Shown piece after piece: positions 1 through 8,503 of a stretch of DNA of 64,000 bases (positions within the stretch are counted from its first letter, which is position 1; each line of letters starts with the position of its first letter). The notes under the pieces are model-generated. The model did no database searches, had not been told where the DNA came from, and saw only the letters and a program-made list of their open reading frames with translations. Made by a program: the position numbers and the translations under genes. This DNA comes from Cellulosimicrobium protaetiae. Lineage in GTDB: Bacteria; Actinomycetota; Actinomycetes; Actinomycetales; Cellulomonadaceae. The stretch spans positions 3,100,001-3,164,000 of the forward strand of contig NZ_CP052757.1 in NCBI RefSeq assembly GCF_009708005.2. The letters are read 5' to 3'.

Positions 1-1052
1 AGCGCCGCGGCGCCGTCCGCCTGGATCTCGAGGTGCTCCGCGCCGTAGGCGTCGACCACCCGGAGACCGTGCTCGAGGTCGTCCACGAGCACGATCGCGG
101 ACTGCGGACCGGCGAGCGACTGCGCCACGCGTGCCGCGTGCTTCGTGGCCGTCACGAGGTCTGCGAGGCGCGCCTCGACCGCGGCGGCGAGCTCGACCGA
201 CGGTGTGACGAGCACCGCCGCCGCGAGCGGGTCGTGCTCGGCCTGGCTGATGAGGTCCGTCGCGACGTGCCCCGGGTCGGCGGTGGCGTCCGCGAGGATC
301 GCGATCTCCGTGGGGCCGGCTTCGGCGTCGATGCCGACGACGCCGCGGACGAGCCGCTTGGCCGCGGCCACGTACACGTTCCCCGGTCCGGTCACGACGT
401 CGACCGGCTCGCAGAGCACGTCCCCGTCCTGCGGCTCGCTGCCTGCGGCGCCGTAGGCGAACATCGCGACCGCCTGCGCGCCGCCCACCGCGTAGACCTC
501 GTCGACACCGAGCAGCGCGCACGCCGCGAGGATCGTCGGGTGCGGGAGGCCGCCGTTCTCCTTCTGCGGCGGCGAGGCGACCGCGAGGCTGCGCACGCCC
601 GCCTCCTGCGCCGCGACGACGTTCATCACGACGGACGACGGGTAGACCGCGAGCCCGCCGGGCGCGTAGAGCCCGACGCGACGCACGGGCACCCAGCGCT
701 GGCGGACCTGGGCCCCGGGCGCGATCTCGACCGTGAAGTCCTGCGGGCGCTGCGCGGCGTGCACGAGCCGCACGCGGCGGATCGCCTCCTCCAGGCCCGC
801 CCGGACGTCCGGGTCGAGGGCGCCCAGCGCGCTGGCGAGCGCGTCGACCGGGACGCGCAGGTGCTCGGGGCGCACACCGTCGAACCGCTCGGCGTACTCG
901 CGCAGCGCCTCGGCACCACGCGCGCGGACCGCATCGACGATCGGGGCGACCCGATGCGCCGCGTCCTCGACGCCGAGCTCTGCGCGCGGCAGGGTCTCGA
1001 CGAGCTCGCGTGCGGACAGGGAACGCCCTCGGAGATCGATGCGGGAGATCAT
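1..1052 (-). CDS. hisD: Histidinol dehydrogenase, 3' end cut by window edge
   Basis: Catalyses the last two steps of histidine synthesis, the NAD-dependent oxidation of L-histidinol to L-histidine, in the cytoplasm. About 350 codons are present of the roughly 430 usual; the C-terminus lies off the left edge. Reading from the ATG at 1052, the protein begins [13 protein letters not shown] and contains the family signatures [19 protein letters not shown] and SQAEHDP. The ATG is preceded by TAGACT and a 6-base gap with no ribosome binding site, which fits a leaderless start. Further his genes would be expected beyond the left edge. It is divergent from the S4 gene. Function is certain by motif; the start is likely. 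Confidence 0.95.
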   Translation of the reverse strand, partial: MISRIDLRGRSLSARELVETLPRAELGVEDAAHRVAPIVDAVRARGAEALREYAERFDGVRPEHLRVPVDALASALGALDPDVRAGLEEAIRRVRLVHAAQRPQDFTVEIAPGAQVRQRWVPVRRVGLYAPGGLAVYPSSVVMNVVAAQEAGVRSLAVASPPQKENGGLPHPTILAACALLGVDEVYAVGGAQAVAMFAYGAAGSEPQDGDVLCEPVDVVTGPGNVYVAAAKRLVRGVVGIDAEAGPTEIAILADATADPGHVATDLISQAEHDPLAAAVLVTPSVELAAAVEARLADLVTATKHAARVAQSLAGPQSAIVLVDDLEHGLRVVDAYGAEHLEIQADGAAA

Positions 1053-1058
1053 GGGACG

Positions 1059-1064
1059 AGTCTA
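1059..1064 (-). promoter_or_regulatory. -10 element of hisD (leaderless type)
   Basis: TAGACT on the minus strand lies 6 bases before the hisD ATG, so transcription would begin at or next to the start codon. No clear -35 is seen. Confidence 0.6.
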
Positions 1065-1158
1065 GGAGCCCGCACGTCGCTGCGACGAGGTGTTTCGCCC
1101 ACCGGTCGCACCGTGCGGGTCGCGGGTCACCGCATCGCGCCCACCCCGCTCGGGCGGG

Positions 1159-1164
1159 GAGAAT
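1159..1164 (+). promoter_or_regulatory. -10 element of the S4-domain gene
   Basis: GAGAAT is followed by 7 bases and the ATG at 1172. The neighbouring GGGGAG could also act as a weak ribosome binding site, so leaderless use is only likely. Confidence 0.45.
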
Positions 1165-1171
1165 GGGCGGC

Positions 1172-1408
1172 ATGAACGCCCCTCACGACGCCCGCCCGGT
1201 CGAGATCTCCGACGACGTCATCCGCCTCGGCCAGTTCCTCAAGCTCGCCGGGCTCGCCGAGTCCGGCGCCGAGGCGCGCGAGCTCGTCACCGAGGGCGAG
1301 GTCCGGGTCAACGGCGAGGTCGACACGCGTCGGGGCCGCCAGCTGCACCGCGGCGACGTCGTCTCGGTCGACCACCCCCAGGGGACCGAGAGCGCGACCG
1401 TCGCCTGA
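1172..1408 (+). CDS. Small RNA-binding S4-domain protein
   Basis: Encodes 78 residues made almost wholly of one S4 RNA-binding fold (about residues 14-70: IRLGQFLKLAGLAESG, then GEVRVNGEVDTRRGRQL, then a VVSV strand). Stand-alone S4 proteins of this size (YbcJ/YlmH-like) bind structured RNA, often ribosomal, but the target of this one cannot be read from sequence. The ATG at 1172 was chosen because homologous sequence begins just after it and the upstream frame is low-complexity. It ends 8 bases before the stop of the convergent PPOX gene, leaving no room for a conventional terminator. Confidence 0.85.
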   Translation: MNAPHDARPVEISDDVIRLGQFLKLAGLAESGAEARELVTEGEVRVNGEVDTRRGRQLHRGDVVSVDHPQGTESATVA

Positions 1409-1416
1409 GCGAACCG

Positions 1417-1821
1417 TCAGGCCATGTAGGTCGAGGCCATCACCTTGTCAGGCGTGAGGCGGAGCACGACGCGCTCGGGGTTCGGGTCGAGCGGTCGGTA
1501 CCGGCGGGCGTAGCGCGCGACGGCGTCCGCCACCTCGTCCGGGTCCTCGACGACCTCGATCGTGCCCTCGAGAGTGATCCAGCGTCCGCCCTCGACCTGG
1601 CACACCGCGGCTCGCGGCGCGCCACCGTGCGCGCCCGGCCGCCGCGCGTTGCGGGCCTTGACCGACGCGCGGTTCGTCGTGATGCGGAGCACGCCCGCGT
1701 CGGCGTCCCACGTGAAGGCGACGGGGACGACGTGCGGCGTGCCGTCGGCGCGCAGCGTGGTGAGCGTGGCGAGGTGGCGCTCGGTGACGAAGACGAGCTG
1801 TTCGGGGTTGAGGCGGATCAC
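1417..1821 (-). CDS. PPOX-class F420/flavin-dependent reductase (TIGR03618-like)
   Basis: A 134-residue split-barrel protein of the pyridoxamine-5'-phosphate-oxidase-like superfamily. Visible pattern: FVTERHLATLTTLRADGTPH, then VPVAFTWD, ITTNRASVKARNARR, WITLEGTIEVV and a YRPLDPNPERVVLRLTPDKV end, as in actinobacterial TIGR03618 proteins that bind coenzyme F420 or flavin and reduce small substrates. The natural substrate is unknown. The GTG at 1821 is preferred over an ATG 57 bases upstream because TAGGCT sits 7 bases before it and the upstream residues are not family-like. It lies downstream of dnaE on the same strand, with a 150-base gap and its own promoter element. Confidence 0.8.
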   Translation of the reverse strand: MIRLNPEQLVFVTERHLATLTTLRADGTPHVVPVAFTWDADAGVLRITTNRASVKARNARRPGAHGGAPRAAVCQVEGGRWITLEGTIEVVEDPDEVADAVARYARRYRPLDPNPERVVLRLTPDKVMASTYMA

Positions 1822-1828
1822 GGCGTCG

Positions 1829-1834
1829 AGCCTA
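1829..1834 (-). promoter_or_regulatory. -10 element of the PPOX gene (leaderless type)
   Basis: TAGGCT on the minus strand, then 7 bases, then GTG at 1821. This supports the GTG as the start. Confidence 0.55.
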
Positions 1835-1971
1835 CGGGCTCCGGCACCAGGCACGGCGTGAGCCCGCTCACCGGACACGCGGTGCGCGCGTCGCTCCCCG
1901 CCGCAGCAGCCGCGAGCCCGTCTCGGTCGCCCGTCCCCTGCCGGGCTCCACGGGCTGCTCGGCCATCGGGA

Positions 1972-4900
1972 TCAGCCGACGAGGCACGACGGGCCGAGCA
2001 GCGCCTTGAGGTCGCCGAAGAGCGCCGGTGACTTCTCGACGCGCAGCCGGTCGCCCGCGCGGACGACCGTCGTCTTGCCGGGCTCGAGCACCTGGACGTG
2101 CACCTCGGCCGACCCGGGGTGCGTCGCGAGCACCTCGCGCAGGCGCAGGATGATCGGCTCCACGCACCGGGTGTGGGACACCTTCACCGCGAGCGGCGAC
2201 TCCGCACCCACGGTGATGTCGGGCAGCGAGACCTCCATCGCCTGGAGCTGCATCGTGTCGTCCCGACGACGCACGCGGCCACGGAGCACGACCACCTGGT
2301 CCTCCGCGAGGATCGTGGAGTAGGCGAGGTACGTCTCGCCGAAGAACATGACCTCCACGGCGCCCTCGAGGTCCTCGATCGTCACGGCGGCCCACGGGTT
2401 GCCGTTCTTGCTCATCTTGCGCTGGAGCGAGGTGACCAGGCCGGCGACCACCACGGTCGAACCATCCGGACGGCCCTCGTCGGCGAGCAGGTTCGCGATG
2501 CCCGTGTCCGCGGCGCGCGAGAGCACGTGCTCGAGGCCCGAGAGCGGGTGGTCCGAGACGTACAGGCCGAGCATCTCGCGCTCGAACGCGAGCCGCTGCT
2601 TCTTGTCCCAGTCCGGGAGGTCGGGGACGTCCACGCTGAAGGACATCGCGGGGTCGTCGCCACCGAGGTCCGCGAAGAGGTCGAACTGCCCCTTGGCCTC
2701 CTCGCGCTTGACGCTGATGACCGAGTCGACCGCCTGCTCGTGCACGACGAGCAGTGCCCGCCGGGCGTGCCCGAGCGAGTCGAACGCGCCGGCCTTGATG
2801 AGCGACTCGATGGTGCGCTTGTTGCAGACGACGGCGGGCACCTTGTCGAGGAAGTCCGTGAAGGACGTGAACGCGCCCTTCTCCTCGCGCGTGCGGATGA
2901 TCGCGTCGACGACGTTCGCGCCGACGTTGCGCACGCCCGTGAGACCGAAGCGGATGTCGTCGCCCACGGCCGTGAACTTCGCCGCCGAGTCGTTGACGTC
3001 AGGCGGCAGCACCGTGATGTGCATGCGCCGGCACTCGTTGAGGTAGAGGGCCAGCTTGTCCTTGTCGTCGCGCACGCTCTGCAGGAGCGCCGCCATGTAC
3101 TCGGTCGGGTAGTTCGCCTTGAGGAACGCCGTCCAGTACGCGACGAGGCCGTACCCCGCCGAGTGCGCCTTGTTGAAGGCGTAGCCGGCGAAGGGGACGA
3201 GCGTGTCCCAGACCGCCTGGATCGCGCCGTCGGAGTACCCCCGCTCGCGGCAGCCGGCCTGGAAGGGCACGAACTCCTTGTCGAGGATCTCCTTCTTCTT
3301 CTTGCCCATCGCGCGCCGCAGCAGGTCGGCCTGACCGAGCGAGTACCCGGCGAGGATCTGGGCGGCGCGCTGCACCTGCTCCTGGTAGACGATGAGCCCG
3401 TACGTCTCGTCCAGGATCTCCGCGAGCGGCTGCTCGAGCTCCGCGTGGATCGGCTCGATCTTCTGGAGGCCGTTCTTGCGCAGCGCGTAGTTGGTGTGCG
3501 AGTTCATGCCCATCGGACCCGGGCGGTACAGCGCGATGACGGCCGAGAGGTCGTCGAACTTGTCCGGCTTCATCTGCCGCAGCAGCGCGCGCATCGGTCC
3601 GCCGTCGAGCTGGAACACGCCGAGCGTGTCGCCCCGGGCGAGGAGGTCGTAGGACGCCTTGTCGTCGAGCGTCAGCGACTCGATCTCGATCGGGTCCTTG
3701 CCGTTCATCTCGATGTTCTCGAGCGCGTCGTCGAGGATCGTGAGGTTGCGCAGCCCGAGGAAGTCCATCTTGATGAGCCCGAGGCCCTCGGACGTCGGGT
3801 AGTCGAACTGCGTGATGACCGCGCCGTCCTGCGGGCGGCGCATGATCGGGATGATGTCGATGAGCGGGTCGCTCGACATGATGACGCCCGCGGCGTGCAC
3901 GCCCCACTGCCGCTTCAGACCCTCGATGCCGCGCGCGAGCTCGACGACGCGCTGCGCCTCGGGGTCCGTGTCGTGGAGCTGGCGGAACTCCGCCGCCTCG
4001 GGGTAGCGCTCGTGCTTCGGGTCGAAGATCCCCGACAGCGGGATGTCCTTGCCCATGACGGCGGGCGGCATCGCCTTGGTGAGCTTCTCCCCCATGGCGA
4101 AGGGGAATCCCAGCAGTCGGGCCGAGTCCTTGAGGGCCTGCTTGGCCTTGATCGTGCCGTAGGTGACGATCTGGGCGACGCGGTCGTCCCCGTACTTCTC
4201 CGTGACGTACCGGATGACCTCCCCGCGCCGACGCTCGTCGAAGTCGACGTCGACGTCGGGCATCGACACCCGCTCGGGGTTGAGGAACCGCTCGAAGATC
4301 AGGCCGTGCTCGAGCGGGTCGAGCTCCGTGATCCCCATGAGGTAGGACGCCATCGACCCGGCCGCCGAGCCACGTCCCGGCCCGACGCGGATGCCCTGCT
4401 CCTTGGCCCAGTTGATGAAGTCGGCGACCACGAGGAAGTACCCCGGGAAGCCCATCTGGATGATGACCTCGGTCTCGTACTGCGCCTGCTTGCGCGACGC
4501 GTCCGGGATCCCGTTCGGGTACCGGCGGTGCAGCCCGCGCTCGATCTCCTTGACGAACCAGCTCGTCTCGTCCTCGCCCTCGGGGACGGGAAAGCGCGGC
4601 ATGTAGTTCGCCGTGGTGTCGAACGACACCTCGCACTGCTCGGCGATGAGCAGGGTGTTGTCGCACGCCTCGGGCAGCTCCGCGAACACGCGGCGCATCT
4701 CCGCCGCCGACTTCACGTAGTAGCCGGTCCCGTCGAACTTGAAGCGGTCCGGGTCGTCCAGCGTCGATCCCGAGTTGATCGCGAGCAGCGCCTCCTGGCT
4801 CGACGCGTCGTCCTCGCGCACGTAGTGCAGGTCGTTCGTCGCGACGAGCCGCGCGCCGATCGTCTCCGCGAGGCGCAGCAGGTCCTGGGTGACGCGGGTC

Positions 4901-5505
4901 TCGATGTCGAGGCCGTGGTCCATGAGCTCGACGTAGAAGTTCTCGCGCCCGAAGACGTCCTGGAGCTCGCCGGCCGTCCGCACGGCCTCGTCCCACTGGC
5001 CGAGGCGCAGGCGCGTCTGGATCTCGCCCGACGGGCAGCCGCTCGTCGCGATCAGGCCCTTGCCGTAGGTCTGGAGCAGGTCGCGGTCCATACGGGGCCA
5101 CTTGCCCATCTGCCCGTCCAGCGACGCCAGCGACGACGCCCGGAACAGGTTGTGCAGCCCCTCGTTGTCCTTGGCGAGGAGCGTCATGTGGGTGTAGGCA
5201 CCGCGCGCCGAGACGTCGTCGGACTCCTGCCCCTGCTGCCCGAACCGCACGCGCGTCTGGTCGAACCGGCTCGTGCCCGGCGTGATGTACGCCTCGACGC
5301 CGATGATCGGCTTGATGCCCTTGGCCTGCGCGCGCGACCAGAACTCGAACGCCCCGAACACGTACCCGTGGTCCGTCGTCGCGATCGCCTTCTGCCCGAG
5401 CCGCTCGACCTCGTCGAACAGGTCCCCGATCCGCGCCGCGCCGTCCAGCATCGAGTACTCGGTGTGGACGTGGAGGTGGACGAAGTCCTCTGCGGCGGTC
5501 GGCAT
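1972..5505 (-). CDS. dnaE: DNA polymerase III alpha subunit (DnaE1 type)
   Basis: The replicative polymerase, 1177 residues, the usual length for actinobacterial DnaE1. The N-terminal PHP domain (about 8-290) keeps all nine metal ligands of active PHP exonucleases: H12, H14, D21, H46, E71, H106, C157, D225 and H227. The catalytic triad region PDVDVDF is at 416-422. A helix-hairpin-helix region and a C-terminal OB fold (near NGNPWAAVTIEDLEG) follow. In the mycobacterial enzyme this PHP site is the proofreading nuclease, so the same is inferred here. The ATG at 5505 starts MPTAAEDFVHLHVHTEYS, as in homologues, and is preceded by TAGGAT plus 6 bases. A GNAT gene lies 121 bases upstream on the same strand. 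Confidence 0.98.
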   Translation of the reverse strand: MPTAAEDFVHLHVHTEYSMLDGAARIGDLFDEVERLGQKAIATTDHGYVFGAFEFWSRAQAKGIKPIIGVEAYITPGTSRFDQTRVRFGQQGQESDDVSARGAYTHMTLLAKDNEGLHNLFRASSLASLDGQMGKWPRMDRDLLQTYGKGLIATSGCPSGEIQTRLRLGQWDEAVRTAGELQDVFGRENFYVELMDHGLDIETRVTQDLLRLAETIGARLVATNDLHYVREDDASSQEALLAINSGSTLDDPDRFKFDGTGYYVKSAAEMRRVFAELPEACDNTLLIAEQCEVSFDTTANYMPRFPVPEGEDETSWFVKEIERGLHRRYPNGIPDASRKQAQYETEVIIQMGFPGYFLVVADFINWAKEQGIRVGPGRGSAAGSMASYLMGITELDPLEHGLIFERFLNPERVSMPDVDVDFDERRRGEVIRYVTEKYGDDRVAQIVTYGTIKAKQALKDSARLLGFPFAMGEKLTKAMPPAVMGKDIPLSGIFDPKHERYPEAAEFRQLHDTDPEAQRVVELARGIEGLKRQWGVHAAGVIMSSDPLIDIIPIMRRPQDGAVITQFDYPTSEGLGLIKMDFLGLRNLTILDDALENIEMNGKDPIEIESLTLDDKASYDLLARGDTLGVFQLDGGPMRALLRQMKPDKFDDLSAVIALYRPGPMGMNSHTNYALRKNGLQKIEPIHAELEQPLAEILDETYGLIVYQEQVQRAAQILAGYSLGQADLLRRAMGKKKKEILDKEFVPFQAGCRERGYSDGAIQAVWDTLVPFAGYAFNKAHSAGYGLVAYWTAFLKANYPTEYMAALLQSVRDDKDKLALYLNECRRMHITVLPPDVNDSAAKFTAVGDDIRFGLTGVRNVGANVVDAIIRTREEKGAFTSFTDFLDKVPAVVCNKRTIESLIKAGAFDSLGHARRALLVVHEQAVDSVISVKREEAKGQFDLFADLGGDDPAMSFSVDVPDLPDWDKKQRLAFEREMLGLYVSDHPLSGLEHVLSRAADTGIANLLADEGRPDGSTVVVAGLVTSLQRKMSKNGNPWAAVTIEDLEGAVEVMFFGETYLAYSTILAEDQVVVLRGRVRRRDDTMQLQAMEVSLPDITVGAESPLAVKVSHTRCVEPIILRLREVLATHPGSAEVHVQVLEPGKTTVVRAGDRLRVEKSPALFGDLKALLGPSCLVG

Positions 5506-5511
5506 GCACCG

Positions 5512-5517
5512 ATCCTA
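5512..5517 (-). promoter_or_regulatory. -10 element of dnaE (leaderless type)
   Basis: TAGGAT on the minus strand, 6 bases before the dnaE ATG, with no ribosome binding site between. dnaE therefore seems to have its own promoter although it follows the lspA-rluD-GNAT operon. Confidence 0.6.
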
Positions 5518-5626
5518 AGTCGCGGCACCCACGCCCTCGGGCACCGTCGGCCGACTCCGGTGTGCAGCGCCGCACAGTCGTCGCCGTGCCCCGGGAGACG
5601 GCGCCGGCGGCACGTCCGGCGACGCG

Positions 5627-6148
5627 TCAGGAGCTGGTGGTGAGGACCTTTGCGGCGTCGCGGTGGTCGATCCCCGCGTCGAGGTAGACGGGTCCCGCGA
5701 CGGTGTACCCGAGGCGCTCGTAGAACCCGATCGCCTGGACCTGCGCGGAGAGCAGGACGCGCACGGTACGGGGTCCCTCGGGGCCCGGCACCGCGTGCTC
5801 GGCGAGCGCGATCTCCTCCAGCGCGCGCATCACCGTGGCGCCCGCACCGGTGCCGCGCGCGGACGCGGACACCGCGACCCGGCCGACGTGGACCTCGCCC
5901 GGGTGCGCCGGGTCGGTCAGGAGCCGGCCCGTGCCGACGACCGCGCCGCCCTGCTCCCGGTCGCGCACGAGGACGTGCGTCGTCGTCGCTGCGGTGTCGA
6001 GGTCGTCGATCTCCTCCTCGACGGGCACCCCCTGCTCGTCGACGAACACCACGAGCCGCAGCGCGTGCGCGGCGGCCAGCCCGGCGTCGTCGACCACACG
6101 CTCGACGAGGAGCCGGTCCTGGCCCGCCTCCGGGACGCCGCCGCTCAC
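5627..6148 (-). CDS. GNAT-family N-acetyltransferase
   Basis: A 173-residue protein of the acetyl-CoA-dependent N-acetyltransferase family. The order is ElaA/YjcF-like: [17 protein letters not shown] (residues about 30-46), a VVGTGRLL strand, the acetyl-CoA loop region [16 protein letters not shown], and [14 protein letters not shown] near the end. The acetyl acceptor cannot be predicted. The GTG start at 6148 overlaps the rluD-like stop codon (GTGA), so translation is probably coupled. Other in-frame starts lie inside the rluD-like gene and were rejected. Confidence 0.85.
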   Translation of the reverse strand: MSGGVPEAGQDRLLVERVVDDAGLAAAHALRLVVFVDEQGVPVEEEIDDLDTAATTTHVLVRDREQGGAVVGTGRLLTDPAHPGEVHVGRVAVSASARGTGAGATVMRALEEIALAEHAVPGPEGPRTVRVLLSAQVQAIGFYERLGYTVAGPVYLDAGIDHRDAAKVLTTSS

Positions 6149-7077
6149 GCGTACGCCCCGCGCAGCACCTCGAGCGCGTGCGCGAGGTCCTCGGGGTACT
6201 CGCTCGTGAGCTCGAGCCACTGCCCCGTCGTCGGGTGCTCGAAGCCCAGCCGCACGGCGTGCAGCCACTGCCGGGTCAGGTTCACGCGCGAGGCGAGCAC
6301 CGGGTCCGCCCCGTAGGTGAGGTCGCCGACGCACGGGTGGCGCAACGCGGAGAAGTGCACGCGGATCTGGTGCGTGCGCCCGGTCTCGAGGTGCACCTCG
6401 ACGAGCGACGCCGCGGGCAGCATCTCCTGGACCTCGTAGTGCGTGACCGACGGCTTGCCCTCCGCGGTGACCGCGAACTTCCAGTCGGCGCTCGGGTGGC
6501 GCCCGATGGGGGCATCGATGGTCCCCGTGGTCGGCTCGGGATGCCCCTGGACGAGCGCGTGGTAGACCTTCTCGACCGTGCGCTCCTTGAAGGCGCGCTT
6601 GAGGGCGGTGTAGGCGACCTCGCTCTTCGCGACGACCATGAGTCCCGAGGTCCCGACGTCGAGCCGGTGCACGATGCCCTGGCGCTCTGCGGCGCCCGAC
6701 GTGGAGATGCGGTAGCCCGCGGCGGCGAGGGCGCCGACGACGGTAGGGCCGGTCCAGCCGGGCGACGGGTGCGCCGCGACGCCGACGGGCTTGTCGACGA
6801 CCACGACGTCGTCGTCGTCGTAGACGATGCCCATGCCCGGCACGGGCTCGGCGACGACCTCGACCCCCGCCGGTGCGGCGTCGGGCACGTCGACCTCGAG
6901 CCACGCCCCCGGCACGAGACGGTCGGACTTGCCGACCTCCCGGCCGTCGAGGCGCACGGCGCCGCCCGCCGCGAGCTCCGCCGCGCGCGTCCGGGAGAGC
7001 CCGAGGAGCCGCGACAGCCCGGCGTCGACGCGCTCGCCCGCGAGACCGTCCGGGACCGGCAGCGAGCGGAGGCTCAC
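6145..7077 (-). CDS. rluD: RluA/RluD-family 23S rRNA pseudouridine synthase
   Basis: Isomerises uridine to pseudouridine in RNA; RluD-type enzymes modify 23S rRNA helix 69. Of 310 residues, an N-terminal S4 domain (about 14-60, [20 protein letters not shown]) is followed by the catalytic domain with the signature [11 protein letters not shown], in which D140 is the catalytic aspartate. The motif [20 protein letters not shown] lies near 230-250. The GTG at 7077 overlaps the lspA stop (GTGA). The lspA-rluD pair is a standard bacterial neighbourhood. Exact target positions are inferred from the family. Confidence 0.93.
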   Translation of the reverse strand: MSLRSLPVPDGLAGERVDAGLSRLLGLSRTRAAELAAGGAVRLDGREVGKSDRLVPGAWLEVDVPDAAPAGVEVVAEPVPGMGIVYDDDDVVVVDKPVGVAAHPSPGWTGPTVVGALAAAGYRISTSGAAERQGIVHRLDVGTSGLMVVAKSEVAYTALKRAFKERTVEKVYHALVQGHPEPTTGTIDAPIGRHPSADWKFAVTAEGKPSVTHYEVQEMLPAASLVEVHLETGRTHQIRVHFSALRHPCVGDLTYGADPVLASRVNLTRQWLHAVRLGFEHPTTGQWLELTSEYPEDLAHALEVLRGAYA

Positions 7078-7838
7078 CGCTCCTCCTCGGCGTCGGCGCG
7101 TGAGCTCGGCGTGGAGCCAGGCTCTTCCGTCGGCTCGGGGCGGGCGGCGGGGTCGGGGTCGGTCGTGACCGCCGAGGCGGGGACCTCGGGCACGTCGTTC
7201 GCGCCCTCCTCGTCCTCCGCGGGCTTCTCGTCGCCCCCGTGCCGCGTCCCGTCGAGCCCGATGCCGAGGACGGACAGCACCGCGATCATGACGGCGGCGC
7301 CGACGATCGCGATGTCGGCGACGTTGCCCACGAACCAGTTCGCGTAGGCGATGAAGTCGACCACGTGGCCGCGCGCGAAGCCGGGTTCACGGAAGAACCG
7401 GTCGACGAGGTTCCCGAGCGCACCACCGAGCAGCAGCCCGAGCGCGACCGCCCACGCGCGCGAGCCGATCCGGCTCACCATGCGCACGATGACGACCACC
7501 ACGGCGACGACCACGATCGTCAGGAGCCAGGTCATCCCGGTGGCGATGGAGAGCGCCGCGCCGGGGTTGTAGATGAGTCGCAGCCCCAGCAGCGACCCGA
7601 CCAGCGGGATCGTGTCGTCGCCGAGCGTGAGGCTCGACTCGGCCCACCACTTGGTGAGCTGGTCGACCACGAGGACGAGTGCGGCGAGGACGACCGTCCA
7701 GACCACGAGGACGCGCCGCGGACCGCGGACGGCAGCGTTCGGGTCTGTGCCCGTCTGGTCGTCGGTCTGGCGGCCGGCCTGGGCCTCGGTCTCGGCGGCT
7801 GCGGGTTCGGTGGGCTCGGGGAGCGCGGAGGTGGACAT
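7074..7838 (-). CDS. lspA: Lipoprotein signal peptidase (signal peptidase II)
   Basis: An inner-membrane aspartyl protease that cuts the signal peptide from diacylglyceryl-modified prolipoproteins. Of 254 residues, four membrane segments lie between about 43 and 193. The two catalytic aspartates are visible in GNLVD (D146) and NVAD (D175), and the VVDQLTKWW signature is at 57-65. The enzyme is flanked by a roughly 40-residue Pro/Glu-rich N-terminal extension and a roughly 58-residue acidic C-terminal tail (EDEEGAND, then PEPTEEPGS), longer than the usual 160-200 residue protein. The ATG at 7838 starts MSTSALPEP and has CAGACT 8 bases upstream. Confidence 0.95.
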   Translation of the reverse strand: MSTSALPEPTEPAAAETEAQAGRQTDDQTGTDPNAAVRGPRRVLVVWTVVLAALVLVVDQLTKWWAESSLTLGDDTIPLVGSLLGLRLIYNPGAALSIATGMTWLLTIVVVAVVVVIVRMVSRIGSRAWAVALGLLLGGALGNLVDRFFREPGFARGHVVDFIAYANWFVGNVADIAIVGAAVMIAVLSVLGIGLDGTRHGGDEKPAEDEEGANDVPEVPASAVTTDPDPAARPEPTEEPGSTPSSRADAEEER

Positions 7839-7846
7839 CGGCGGCA

Positions 7847-7852
7847 AGTCTG
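7847..7852 (-). promoter_or_regulatory. Possible -10 element of lspA
   Basis: CAGACT on the minus strand, 8 bases before the ATG, in the 71-base gap after the DksA-like gene. It fits the NANNNT-gap-start pattern seen at other genes here but has no clear -35. Confidence 0.35.
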
Positions 7853-7909
7853 CCACGTCGGCCCCGGCCTCGGCGCTGCTCCCTCCCCCGGCGGTCAGCC
7901 GGACGGCGC

Positions 7910-8371
7910 TCAGCGCCGCTCGGCCCGCTGCTTCGCCTCGACCGAGAGGTTGGCCCGCGGGAACGCCTGGAGGCGTGCCTTGCCGATCGGCAGGCCGGTC
8001 TCCTCGCACGTCGCGTACGTGCCCGCCGCGATGCGGTCCAGGGCGTGCGACGTCTGCGCGAGGAGGTCGCGCACGTTGTTGACGAGGGTCAGCTCCTGCT
8101 CCCGTTCCAGCGCGCTCGACCCCGAGTCCGCCTGGTCGTCGCCCGCGCCGTCGCCGGAGTGCCGCAGGAGGTTCGAGAGCTCTTCGTCGGCGGACGCGAG
8201 CTCCCCCTCCAGGCGCTCCTTCTCCGAGAGGAGCTCGGCCGCGAGCTCCTCGGCCTCCCGCAGGGTCCACGGGTCCTCCCCGTCGCGCACGGGGAAGGAC
8301 TTCACGTCCTTCGCGAGGTTCGGGAAGCGGTCGCGCACGGCCGTTCGGGCCGCGGTGGTGAGCTTGGTCAT
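7910..8371 (-). CDS. DksA/TraR-family protein with a degenerate zinc finger
   Basis: A 153-residue coiled-coil protein related to DksA/TraR regulators that act in the RNA polymerase secondary channel. The coiled coil spans about 36-115 (EELAAELLSEKERLEGELAS and onward). The C-terminal finger region reads GTYATCEETGLPIGKARLQAFP. Only C122 remains of the four zinc-binding cysteines, so it probably does not bind zinc in the usual way. The start at 8371 follows GGAGGGG at good spacing; an upstream in-frame ATG at 8425 lies in the promoter and was rejected. It sits between divIVA and lspA, a common actinobacterial position. Confidence 0.85.
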   Translation of the reverse strand: MTKLTTAARTAVRDRFPNLAKDVKSFPVRDGEDPWTLREAEELAAELLSEKERLEGELASADEELSNLLRHSGDGAGDDQADSGSSALEREQELTLVNNVRDLLAQTSHALDRIAAGTYATCEETGLPIGKARLQAFPRANLSVEAKQRAERR

Positions 8372-8398
8372 GTCGCCCCTCCAAGTTCGAGTCACGCG

Positions 8399-8427
8399 AG
8401 AGTAGACGCAGCGGCCGGTACGCACAA
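8399..8427 (-). promoter_or_regulatory. Promoter of the DksA-like gene
   Basis: On the minus strand TTGTGC (8422-8427), a 17-base spacer and TACTCT (8399-8404), about 28 bases before the ATG. The spacer carries one arm of a 16-bp inverted repeat. Confidence 0.65.
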
Positions 8428-8483
8428 CACACCACGCCGGACCGCCGAGGCGGAGACGCAGGTGCGAGGCGTACCGGCCGCTG
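8408..8483. repeat. 16-bp perfect inverted repeat between divIVA and the DksA-like gene
   Basis: GCAGCGGCCGGTACGC at 8408-8423 is the exact reverse complement of 8468-8483, with a 44-base loop. It lies just after the divIVA stop and one arm is inside the DksA-like promoter. It may act as the divIVA terminator, a regulator site, or both. A shorter direct repeat GACGCAGGTGC also occurs here, at about 8454 and 8493. Confidence 0.7.
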
Positions 8484-8503
8484 CCGGACGGTCGACGCAG
8501 GTG

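Noticed and set aside
2098-5643. A 1181-codon open frame on the plus strand
   Set aside because: It is exactly antisense to dnaE; its residues are Arg/Leu/Glu-rich without any family motif, an effect of high GC on the opposite strand.
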